From Syngnathus acus (taxonomy: Eukaryota > Chordata > Actinopteri > Syngnathiformes > Syngnathidae), in assembly GCF_901709675.1 (NCBI RefSeq), contig NC_051091.1:3221967-3285966 (forward strand): a DNA stretch of 64,000 nucleotides. Reading direction: 5' to 3'. The position numbers were made by a program, and so were the translations under genes. Positions 54,451 through 64,000 of the stretch are shown here, piece after piece (the stretch's first letter is position 1; every line of letters starts with the position of its first letter). Under the pieces are notes generated by a model, which did not search any database, was not told the DNA's origin, and worked only from the letters and a program-made list of their open reading frames with translations.

Positions 54451-57400
54451 ATGAGGAAACCTAAAAACATTCGAATGCTTTTTGCTCTGAGTCTAGGATG
54501 CTTCGTGATGGTCATTTTCTATTTCAACAGCAATGTAAAACCAGGTGAGTAGAAAATTCTGCAAATTCTCTCATCTATCTTTATTTTGTGCGTTCACAAC
54601 AGATGCAACCAAAAAGCGCTTTACAGAACCTTTATCGTGAAATAACATTAATACAAGCGAACATACAATAATGCAATCACAACAACACTTATACTTTCGC
54701 CTTATTGTTTGCGGCAGCTCTGGATGAAATAAAGTGTCTCCTTTCAGTAGTGGGTCATAACGCATCGGGATCACCGCGTGCATGACGCCACACATCTCCG
54801 CCGCGAGCTTGAAAGTTTGTACAAAGTGTCCCATTAGAATCGCTTCAATTGAAATATTGGCATTTAAATGCCGACTGTATTTGTACAGTCATTAAATATA
54901 AATGTGTTGATGCATACGTATGTGGGTGTGTCGTGCAGATGTATACATGTTTTACATGCTGGATATGCATAAATGAGTACATATAGAAAAAAGACGCAAA
55001 GGTGTGCGTATGGGTGCTGATAAAATAACAAGTACGCATAGTGCAACCCAAGGCAAAATTGAACCAGATCTTTTTTTTTTTCCTGTGAGGCAACAAGCCA
55101 TCAAGCTTAAAGCACAAACATAAAGCGTGCATGGATCTGTACTTGGTGTTGTGCAAAGTGTGTATTTTCTGTCACCAATAATCACTATTTATGAACACTT
55201 TATACACTGCTTACGGTAAACTAATAAAAGCACACCGACAGAAGTGATGCAGAGATACCACGGACAGCCATGCCTGGTGCCTACACCAACCCTGATTTAG
55301 AGGCATCGCTTCCTGTTTGTACAATAAACACAAATAAAATGTCGTAGATAGGGTGTAGAAAATGATACAAACTCGTCACATGCAGAAATGAGGTGAGGAA
55401 CAATTTTATGAGCAAACTGCTTCGTGTTTCGTCAATTGGGTGGCAGCCGGCAGGTTGCGAAATTTGCCCGAAGGCCACAAACCTTTTCCAGGTCCTTTGG
55501 CCATCACACACAATGGCCTCATTCAGATACAGACTACCTTGAAATATCCGATGCCAAGAAAACGTATATCTCCCGTGCTGCTCGGTGGGAGGAGGTAGGG
55601 GAGTTACTCCCGAAAATATGCAACATGAAATGAGAGTTATGTATTCAGTTGTTATGGATCCAAACGGACCTGCCTCATGTGCTGTGCGAGAGTTTGTCAA
55701 GTGTTTGCATTGACTGTGTTGCGTGCTTACAATCTATAGCTTACATCTATTTAATTTTGGACAATGAGGAGGGGGGACATTTGCAATGGCACATTGACAA
55801 TTTGAAAGTGAAATAATATCATAATTAAATGCACTTCGAGTAGTTTCCCAAGTTTGCATTCATAAAAGCTTGCTTTCGTTCTGCTTTGGCATCATCGATT
55901 AAGTCAATAGAGTCAAGTGTTGACAGACCTAACAGAGAACAGTCACATATTAAAACAAACTTTTAACTGCCTCTCTTTAGCTTTGCTTCGATAAAATTCA
56001 TTCACGCAATAAATCAAGATTTAGATGCTGTGTGCTGAAAAGAGTGATTTTACAAAATGGGACTTATTGGTACAGTACCTTTTTTTATTGGCGGCTAGGT
56101 GATGCTCCACTGATTTTTACAGAATGACAAAATCAACATCTGCTTTTACTTTAGAATCCAATAAATGCGTCACAAACTGAACCAGTTTCAAAACGTTTGC
56201 TGAGTACAACATTAATCCCACTTGATTGATATTGTTTAATTGTTACATCGTGGTTTTTATCACGAAATAATACCAAACAATAAATTTGGTGGTGGTTTTA
56301 TAATACCACTTCATACAAAATAACATTTTATCCAATTAATCCATGGAATAATCAATGGAATAATCGATAAAAAAATATTCATTAGCGACAGCTCTAGCTA
56401 TGTTTTTGGCATTGTTAGGATCTTCCACATTTCTCTCCCTTTTCATTGTTTAAAAAAATCTGCTCCGAACTTTAGCATCAGCTGCAGTACGCTCACCGCG
56501 CCAGTTTGTGCCCTCTTTTTTTTATTTTCAAAATTACATGTGACTTCTGAAAGGAAACTTTATAGCAATATGTGAGGCTCCACACTAACATTTGCACTCC
56601 TTGCACCCTTTTTTTTACAGCATGCATATGCAACTAGTTTGCAACAGATGGGATGTTACATATGCAAATGACCTCTAATCCTTCATCTGCATACAGTCTA
56701 CCAAGGCATCAAAAAATACTCATGGCACCACCCACAAGCCCTGCCTTTGCGCTAACACCCTTCAAACACACATTTGTGGGCAAAAAGATCAGGCCTTCCC
56801 TTGTACAGTCTCTCGCTCAGTAAAGCTTTTTGGCAGGAATGGGAAGAAGGGGGGAGGTGGGGAAGGGACCTAAAAACAGAGGTTCGTTTATGACCCGGAC
56901 CTGACTAACACACATCGTCTTCTATATATTTTGCATTTTTTGCAAAAGCTCCTGTTTCTGAACAGGAATGCAGAGGCGAGAAGGCCTTTGCTCGTTCGGG
57001 TCTAGACAGGGTTAAACCAATTCCGTGTTGTTTTTTTTTCTGGATGAATCTCAGTGCAACAGTGGGTGGGATGGGGCTGTGGGATTTCACAAACAGCGGA
57101 TATACTGTACTGTTTGGGAAATGCATTCCACACCCAAAAGTTGGACAAATGCAAATTGAAAGGGGGAGGGAAGGGAGGACTGTCTTACATTAAACAGAAG
57201 GCAGCGGCGCAAATAGCGGGGCTCCAATGTTCTCTAATTTCAAGAGATGTTCTTTCGAATATAATTGCTAGCCTACATGTTTCACAATCGCTGTGTGATT
57301 GATAGCTGAGCGGCCCGTTAACATTCACACACACTTCACAGTGAGACAGGAGCAAAGATAAATATAAAAAAAACACAAAGACATCAGTCTTACGGCGTGT

Positions 57401-60400
57401 GCCCCCCGCATCTTGCCGCCTGCTAAATGTTAGCTCACTGTTGCCATGACAACAACCTGACACATTCCAGTGACTTCATCACAGCCAACATTCAATGTCC
57501 ATTCTGTCACACTGTGTTGCTCGTCCAGTGTTACTTGTGTCTGTGTGTTGATACATTTTCAAATTTCGTTGTGATGACAACGCTGGAAATTGCTTTGGCT
57601 TGTTTTCTCCTTGCAGCTGTCACTTTTGCTTGTAAACAAGCTGTCACAGGTGTCACGTCCGTGCTACGCTCACAAATCATCTTTTGGTATTTGTGTTTTT
57701 GTCTTCCTTTTTACAAATAAAATGTAAAATGATCCAACAAATAAATAGTTTATAAGGCTCATGTCGTGCGCCTGCCTCATATTAAGTCGAGAACAGCTTG
57801 TTTACAAGCACAGTTTCGAAAGTTGCCAGCTGACAAAAGTTGTTTCATTTCACATTTGATGGGTGGCCTGCTACTCCAGAGATGCAATTATTGCTGTACA
57901 GTCCAATTTGCGTGATTCTGCCCAACCCCACTTTGTGATTGCAGGCCAACATCTTTTCACGCACCAACAAAGCTGCACCACATGTTGAAATGCACACGTG
58001 CCTTTTCACTGTCTCCAATCCTCCCATCATCAAAATGAGCTGTAGACTTTAAAGAAAGGTGTCTAGTCAGCCTGTAGTTATCTATTTTTCCTCTGGTTCT
58101 ATTTTTATCCTCCAAATGTTCCAAGCAAGCATATCCCGATTTAACGTAATGAGCATATTTTCCTCACGTGGACCTACTTAATGCTTTAACCCCAAATGTT
58201 TTATTTTTCCATCTTTGCACTTGGCTCCGTGCTCCTTCCAGTCCGTTTTAATGACTGTTACTTTGTGCTTCCTCACTTTCCCGCAGCCTCGGAGCAACTT
58301 GGGGATAGGAGCAACGGGCAGAAAGCCAGGAGGAGTCCTCTGCAGACACTTTACGACGGTGACCAGGTAAGTAAAAAAAAGTAGTGAACCCACATTTGTT
58401 TTCCTTCCCAGAGTGAGCGTTGCGTTTTTAATATCAGCTGTCCAATGTTTTTGCTTGAGAACTTGCAGCTCTTCAGGGAGAGTTGGCCTGCTCCTCTAAT
58501 TTGAAGCCTTTCCCACCCAGAACATCCAGTGCTCGCTTCGTAGGGGCCAGTTGCTCACGGCTTGAGTGTCCTTTTGGATGCAAGCGAAATGGTTCCTCTT
58601 ACGAAATGCCTCCCTGTGTTAGGAAGCAAGCCATACTTCCATTTCACCAACTACATCCTTCTGTTTTCTCACCACTATTTTATGAGCTAGTAAGTAGTTA
58701 TATACAATTGGGCCTCATGCTGAGAACACTAAATTGCCGTTGTAATTGCGAGCAGGGAAACCACATTGTTTGGAAGGAAAGCCGTTCGGATTACTGGATA
58801 CCAGAAATCGATGCTTTCGTTTATTAGCAAATACTTTTGTCGAGTCATTTCCACATATCTTGCTATTTCGGATGACAACTTTAACATTTAAATTTGGGGG
58901 GGAAAAAAATTCCACCCTCTCTCATATAATTTAGCCCCATTAACGTTGATTTCTTTTCTCTTGACTATAACCCTCATCAAATAAAGGTTATATAAGAGCC
59001 TATGCTGTTGAATCCGAGCCAGTGTATCTAAAAACGGGTCCAAAGGTTCTGTTTGGTTTTACCTCGCTGAATGAAGATCCCGACCGATACGCAAAACTCT
59101 CCTAATCTCCCCAGCGTCTTACTCATGCCAATCACTGAGGCTTTTTCTACTTAAAAGGTCAAACATCTTTGCTGAATTACCTCAGTGACATTTATTGATG
59201 CGTTTGCCTTGGCGACGTCAAGCAGCAGACACTGACGAACTTTACCGTGACATTTGAGCGCAAAAGAAGGAAAAACGAGCAAATCGAGTCGAGAGCCGTT
59301 GGATGCGTCGTACAAATTGCACGGTCTTGCTGTCAGAGCATATTTGTTTTTGTATCACTGAGGTACGAAGGCAAGAATTATGTTTCAGTGTCATGTAAAA
59401 CTACTGCCAATTTCATTTGGACCGATCTTATGATTGGAACCAGATTGTTTTGTTTAAAAACTCGGATGGCACATCCAAGTGAAGGTTTCCCGCTGAGCTA
59501 CGCCGTGGTCATCTTGGCGGATACGTTTGTAGTTAATGTAAAGACAAAGATGCCTTACAGCAAACTGTAAAAAATATCAACCACAAATGACTCATTAGGA
59601 AACAAAGTGATGAATTGAGCCAAATGGAGAGATGTGTCAATCTAACGGGATGCACACAGATTTCGTAGACGCCATCCAGCGGCGACTTCTATAGCGTGCC
59701 GTTTTCACCACACGCTGAATATTTCATCTTTTTTTTCCCTCTCCGTTTGTCTTTGTTGCTGTGCTGCGGAATCTAATCACTTTGGTTGCGTTTCATCCTC
59801 CAGTCACAAATGATTCACCGCAGACTATAGCTTGTGTGCAGCGCATATAAATTTCAATCCTCTCGGGCTGGCCTGACATCCGTGAGAGCGTATCACGGCC
59901 GATCTCAGAAGCTGTTTCGAATTAAGAGGCAGAAACGTATACAGGATGGAAAACAATCCATCTTCTTCAAACTTTATTACATTTGAAGACTTGCTTTTGG
60001 GGTTTTCTTAATAAAAGCTCAGCACTGAACAAGCAAGACTCGCACAATCAAAGATGTTCCCTTTGAGAAGAACTTTGAACCACTGTCCACGTGCTAGTTT
60101 GAATTTTATTAAAGAGTTCACACATTGCAGGACGGAACAGTTCCCCTGTGCTATTGGTTGGTGCGTTTTGCACGATCAACTAAAATTTCAATCTTTTACA
60201 AAGATTCCAAATGATGCATTTTCGAGTACGTACTCACTCAGTCCATCCATTTAGACTTCTTCATTGTGTCTTCCTTTGTAGGTGGAGTCAGCAGTGCAGG
60301 CAATCCATCAGGACCGGCGGGAGTTTTTAGAAGAGGCCTGTCGCTCCTACACCCGAAAGCGTAGAGTCCTAATCCCGGAAGACCTGAAGCACGTGATTGT

Positions 60401-61124
60401 AGATGACCAGCATGGTTTGCTGTACTGCTATGTCCCCAAAGTGGCCTGCACCAACTGGAAACGGGTACTCATGGTCCTGACCGGCGCCGCCGGATCCCGC
60501 CATGACCCACTGGGCATACCGGCGAACGAGGCCCACGTCTCCGGAAACCTGCGCACCTTGTCCGAGTATTCAGCTTCCCAGATCAACCAACGCTTGCGCT
60601 CCTACTTGAAGTTCGTGTTTGTGCGCGAGCCGTTCGAACGGCTGGTGTCCGCCTACCGAAACAAATTCACACGAAGCTACAACACGGCTTTCCACAAACG
60701 ATACGGCACCAAGATAGTGCGCCGGCACAGGCCCAACCCGCAGCCAGAATCTTTGGAGAAAGGCAACGATGTCTCCTTCGAGGAGTTCGTCTATTACCTG
60801 GTAAACCCGGCCACCCAGATCGAGGAACCCTTCAACGAGCACTGGGAGCGGGTGCACTCGCTGTGCCACCCTTGCCTCATCCACTACGACGTGGTGGGTA
60901 AATACGAGACGCTGGAGCAGGACTCCAGCTACGTGCTACGGCTGGCCGGCGTGGCGGACCAGCTCAGCTTTCCTGCCTCGTCCAAAAGCGCCAGGACCAC
61001 GGGGGACATGGCTGCAAAGCTCTTCCTAAACATCAGCCCCTTCTATCAGAAGAAGCTATACAACCTCTTTCGCATGGACTTCCTGTTATTCAACTACTCT
61101 GTGCCAGCATACCTTAAGTTTTGA
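54451..61124 (+). CDS. chst13: Carbohydrate (chondroitin 4) sulfotransferase 13
   Basis: Three coding exons (54,451-54,544; 58,287-58,366; 60,282-61,124) join in phase to 338 residues (human CHST13 341). The large last exon begins inside the protein, so its GTG is a valine codon and not a start. Seen: a type II Golgi anchor near residues 9-25 ([16 protein letters not shown]), a stem with [10 protein letters not shown], the 5'-phosphosulfate-binding motif [12 protein letters not shown] at about 109-120, and the 3'-phosphate-binding motif [17 protein letters not shown] at about 170-187. Further on come [19 protein letters not shown] and the family-ending MDFLLFNYS. The enzyme transfers sulfate from PAPS to C4 of GalNAc in chondroitin in the Golgi lumen. 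[24 protein letters not shown] and position next to txnrd3 favour CHST13 over CHST11 and CHST12. The first intron is about 3.7 kb and the second about 1.9 kb. Confidence 0.9.
54545..58286 (+). other. chst13: chst13 intron 1
   Basis: About 3.7 kb between GTGAGT and CCCGCAG. No exon, RNA gene or complete transposon was recognised; the sequence is AT-rich with poly-T runs. Regulatory content cannot be judged from one sequence. Confidence 0.6.
58367..60281 (+). other. chst13: chst13 intron 2
   Basis: About 1.9 kb between GTAAGT and TTTGTAG. No embedded gene was recognised; the short open frames have no domain features. Confidence 0.6.
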
Positions 61125-61171
61125 CCAGGCCGAGGTGTCGCGTTGTACATCCGTAAACGGTGGATGACGAC

Positions 61172-61832
61172 AATAAACCCGACGTACGCGCATGCATTTG
61201 TTTGACTGGGTGAACCACCACATTCGAGACGCACAAGGTGAAAACAGGTATGATTTCATATTTTACTGTTTATGGTGCTCAAGGGAGTACTAGTGCTGGT
61301 GGAGTTTGAGGGGGGGTGGGGAGCCCCCCTCAAATATGCGATGGCCCACCCAAGTGCCAGGCCAGACTTTTGGGTGTTTTCCAATTTGTGTCAGGAACTG
61401 TTTTCCACCCCCCCATATAGTGAATGTTTATCCAATTTTCCAAAAATGTCTTTGTATTTATCTGCAAATTGTTTTAAGATATCCTTGCTCCCCCTTAGCG
61501 CCGCCAGTGAGTAGTCTGTGATTGTGTACATTCATTTTTAAATTTGACGTGTTTGTTTTTGTCTTGGTGAATTTGCACAACAAATGTGATTTCTCTGTTG
61601 GGGGTGATGTTACAAGAGCACAATGAACGTTTCTAATTGCATTTTGGACAGTGAATGTCTCTTATGTGCCTTTTGACGGTCAACCTTTAGATGACCCCAG
61701 AGAATTTGTTTTGTAAACGTGCCTGTGTTTCATTTTATAATGTTGTGACAAAATTGTTTTGTATTTATTGTGCTGTTTTGGACTGAATTGCATCAAGCCA
61801 GTCAACAAACATTGGCAAAATTTTCAAATAAA
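61172..61832 (+). terminator. chst13: Proximal and distal chst13 poly(A) signals
   Basis: AATAAA at 61,172-61,177 is only about 48 bases after the stop, and a second AATAAA is at 61,827-61,832. Both are canonical, which suggests two 3' UTR lengths. Confidence 0.5.
61305..61334 (+). other. chst13: Strong GC-rich hairpin in the chst13 3' UTR
   Basis: TTTGAGGGGGG (61,305-61,315) pairs perfectly with CCCCCCTCAAA (61,324-61,334) across an 8-base loop that itself contains GGGG. It lies 181 bases after the chst13 stop and before the distal poly(A) signal, so it would be in the longer transcript only. Confidence 0.6.
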
Positions 61833-61850
61833 CGTCATCGAGCAACAACA

Positions 61851-62794
61851 TTTATTGGAATAAGTATTGGCGACCGCAACACTCAAGCATGACAAACATG
61901 TACAATTCTAGACACGGAGAAAAAAGTAGCGCAATCTACCGTTTGCATAACACTTCTGGAGCTAAAATATTGCAACAACACCAGAATATGCAATATAATC
62001 TTTTATGACATTCATCTTGGAACCCTTCATAGAAATCTCTTAAATCTTCCCGCTGTCTCGACATAAGCAAGTGTAGAAAACGTACATTTTGGACGTTGGA
62101 AAAATTGATAGGCTGAATACCGCACAGTACATTTTAATTACTCTATTAAATGCAAGATCTGACAAGAGTTGTAAAATTACAACACTAAAGCGCATCATTG
62201 ATATTTGTTGGTTGTGTCATCTTAATATTTCCACTGAGATGATACTAAAACTATAAACTATACATCAATACTGTTCACAGTGAGCTGGAAAATATGCAAA
62301 CTAGTATGCAATGACCTCATTTGGTTACATTCCATCAACTTCAACAAACATTCCCTTGAGCAAGAAATTTGGATTCATTCAAATTTTTGGCGGAAAAACC
62401 AAACCAACTCTTTGACCTCCCGACTGACGCGGATGTATAAAATGCTTCATTGGTGGAATAATACTGTCTTATAACATAAACTATAAAGTACTAGGGGAAT
62501 ATTTTGTTTGACATTTTTATACTTGCATTAGTCATTGCTGTCAAACATTGATCTACTTTTGCACAGCATTATTTTTCTATAAGTATGTTAGCTTACAAAG
62601 CTAAGGTCAGCAAGTACACAGCTTTAGTACTTTAAGTTTCTAGTCTGTGTCTAGGGGCTTAGTTAGCTAAACACAAGCCTACATGACAACATAATTAACC
62701 GGCCGGTAGGAAGTGCTGAGTGACTAAGTTTACACAAACTCTAAATTCCTGCATGGGTGTTCGGGTCCCAGAACGTTGGATTGATCAAATCCTT
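61851..62794 (-). other. slc41a3: Probable slc41a3 3' UTR
   Basis: Minus-strand sequence from the stop (62,795-62,797) to an AATAAA (plus TTTATT, 61,851-61,856). No other coding content. The signal lies about 20 bases from the distal poly(A) signal of chst13 on the other strand. Confidence 0.5.
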
Positions 62795-63642
62795 TCACAA
62801 GTCGGTCTTGTGAATCAGTCTGAAGCTTAGGGCTAGAAAACCCGTTCCCAGCAGGTCACCCAGTGCTGTCAGGTAGGGGATGGAGAAGTTGTCCGGGTCC
62901 AAGCCCCTTTGCCACAGCCACCTCACCATCAGGTTGGCTACATGCAGAAGAATCACCACCTGGTCAATGGCAGCAGTGAGATGGAGAAATCATCCTCAAT
63001 TGTTAAAGAGTCCACTGTCAGACGTGAGAGGAAAAAGCATCAGGTCGGTCTCAGCGACACATCTGTCAGGTTTACGGAATTACGGCGTCGGCTTTCAAAC
63101 GCCATCTTCAACTCATCAGAAAGACAGATGGTTAAGACCTTGCCTATTTCTAACATGTTAGTATTTGTCAAAAGGCATTTATTTATCTATCTATCAATCA
63201 GTCACTTGCATTAGAATACGGAATACAGTGTCGACGTTAGCTTATGGTGAAAAAGCAAATGAGTTAAATGAGCAGATTCAACCTCACCTGAAGCAGTGCG
63301 GCCGACAGGTAACAAAGGATGAAGGCAGCTGACATGGCCGTGTGACCTGCCTGCAGAAGATGGATCATATACAGGAAAAGGAGATGACCCGGGACTACGA
63401 GCATGGCCAACACTCTGGCTGATTTGGAATTCATGTCTGAGCAGATGCAGAAGGAAAACTAAGTACGCGTATTCAATGAGTGTTTTTTTTTTCCTTGTGT
63501 TCGGGACCTGAGGAAAAGAAAGTAGCGTAGGGTCCAGGGCAGCCCGTGCTGATTTTGAATGGCAGAGCTCCAGGAACACTCCAATAGTGAAGGAAGGTAG
63601 ACATCCTACTGGCCTGGATAGCCACTAGATTTCCTCCAACAC
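62795..63642 (-). CDS. slc41a3: Solute carrier family 41 member 3 (Mg2+ transporter), C-terminal part
   Basis: Only the last three coding exons are in the window, on the minus strand: 63,642-63,508, 63,436-63,288 and 62,959-62,795. The joined frame reads [20 protein letters not shown], then [32 protein letters not shown], and finally [20 protein letters not shown] before the stop. These are hallmarks of the second MgtE-like half of SLC41 proteins: the conserved [10 protein letters not shown] loop, and [12 protein letters not shown] in the last membrane helices. SLC41 members move Mg2+ across plasma or mitochondrial membranes; SLC41A3 is linked to mitochondrial Mg2+ efflux. Position next to chst13 matches human 3q21 and favours A3 over A1/A2. 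The first donor is weak (CAG|GTCCCG) but is the only one that keeps frame and conservation. The rest of the gene lies beyond the right edge. Confidence 0.88.
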
Positions 63643-64000
63643 CTGCATGGACAAGAAACATGCTGATGCCAGTTTTAGCCATCTCTATTTTATATATATA
63701 TTTTTTTATTTCTTTGTTTCACTTTTTTGTTGTTGTATCTTATGGTATTTGGCATATTTTTCTCGTAGGGGTTACGTCCACTTGTTCTCGTCAGCATGCC
63801 GACCAATGAGCTTCATCAGCCACTTGTGCGCTGTCCAGATGTTCCTTGTTGTCTCGTCAGTTTGGATGTATTTGTTTCCTTGCTTCCTTGCAGTTCTTTT
63901 CAGATCATTGTTTCTGCGTGTAGGGCTTGTAGATTGGCTTGTCGACCTTTTATTTTTTTTATGATCCCAGGGTGACTATTTTCTGTTTTCTGTGTTTGAA
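63643..64000 (-). other. slc41a3: slc41a3 intron sequence at the window edge
   Basis: T-rich sequence upstream (in gene direction) of the exon that starts at 63,642. No further exon is visible before the window ends. Confidence 0.55.

Noticed and set aside
60282-60284. Start codon at the beginning of the last chst13 exon
   Set aside because: The codon is GTG directly after a splice acceptor, and two upstream exons add the Golgi anchor in phase from the ATG at 54,451.
63211-63579. A 122-codon minus-strand frame overlapping slc41a3
   Set aside because: It is in the wrong frame relative to the conserved SLC41 sequence and crosses splice sites.

Overview
The window is vertebrate nuclear DNA, almost certainly from a ray-finned (teleost) fish. 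It has AT-rich intergenic sequence, many microsatellites and small inverted-repeat transposons, and GT-AG introns of roughly 80-3,700 bp. Every recognised gene is a vertebrate orthologue in the arrangement expected of a compact fish genome. Species cannot be named from the sequence alone. No prokaryotic, viral or organellar genes were seen.

Layout. Positions 1-17,400 are a gene desert with microsatellites and repeat fragments. From there the order is: svbp (+, 17,512-17,794), a small FBA-domain gene without an F-box (-, 19,011-20,000 coding), itga5 (-, 21,972-38,170, all 30 coding exons), bin2 (-, 40,048-44,391, 12 coding exons), txnrd3 (+, 45,680-51,466, 16 coding exons with an in-frame selenocysteine UGA and a SECIS element in the 3' UTR), chst13 (+, 54,451-61,124, 3 coding exons), and the last three exons of slc41a3 (-, 62,795-63,642), which runs off the right edge. 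I rebuilt each multi-exon gene by hand from splice sites and reading phase. All five genes complete in the window keep an open frame and give family-typical protein lengths: 66 aa (svbp), 1,054 aa (itga5), 524 aa (bin2), 603 aa (txnrd3) and 338 aa (chst13). The FBA protein is 176 aa.

Context. The txnrd3-chst13-slc41a3 block matches the human 3q21 neighbourhood, while itga5 and bin2 are 12q13 genes in human, so the window joins two ancestral blocks. bin2 and txnrd3 are divergent and share about 1.3 kb that contains an antioxidant-response/MARE-like site. svbp/FBA gene and chst13/slc41a3 are tail-to-tail pairs with closely apposed poly(A) signals.

The genes do not form one pathway. They cover tubulin detyrosination (svbp), glycoprotein recognition (FBA gene), fibronectin adhesion (itga5), membrane curvature in blood cells (bin2), thiol redox (txnrd3), chondroitin 4-O-sulfation (chst13) and Mg2+ transport (slc41a3). 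The points most worth a second look are a degenerate SH3 module at the C-terminus of bin2 (human BIN2 has none), the FBA gene without an F-box, a duplicated nested fold-back element in itga5 and bin2 introns, a GC-AG intron in bin2, and the txnrd3 SECIS and ARE. I found no evidence of a wholly new biological system.
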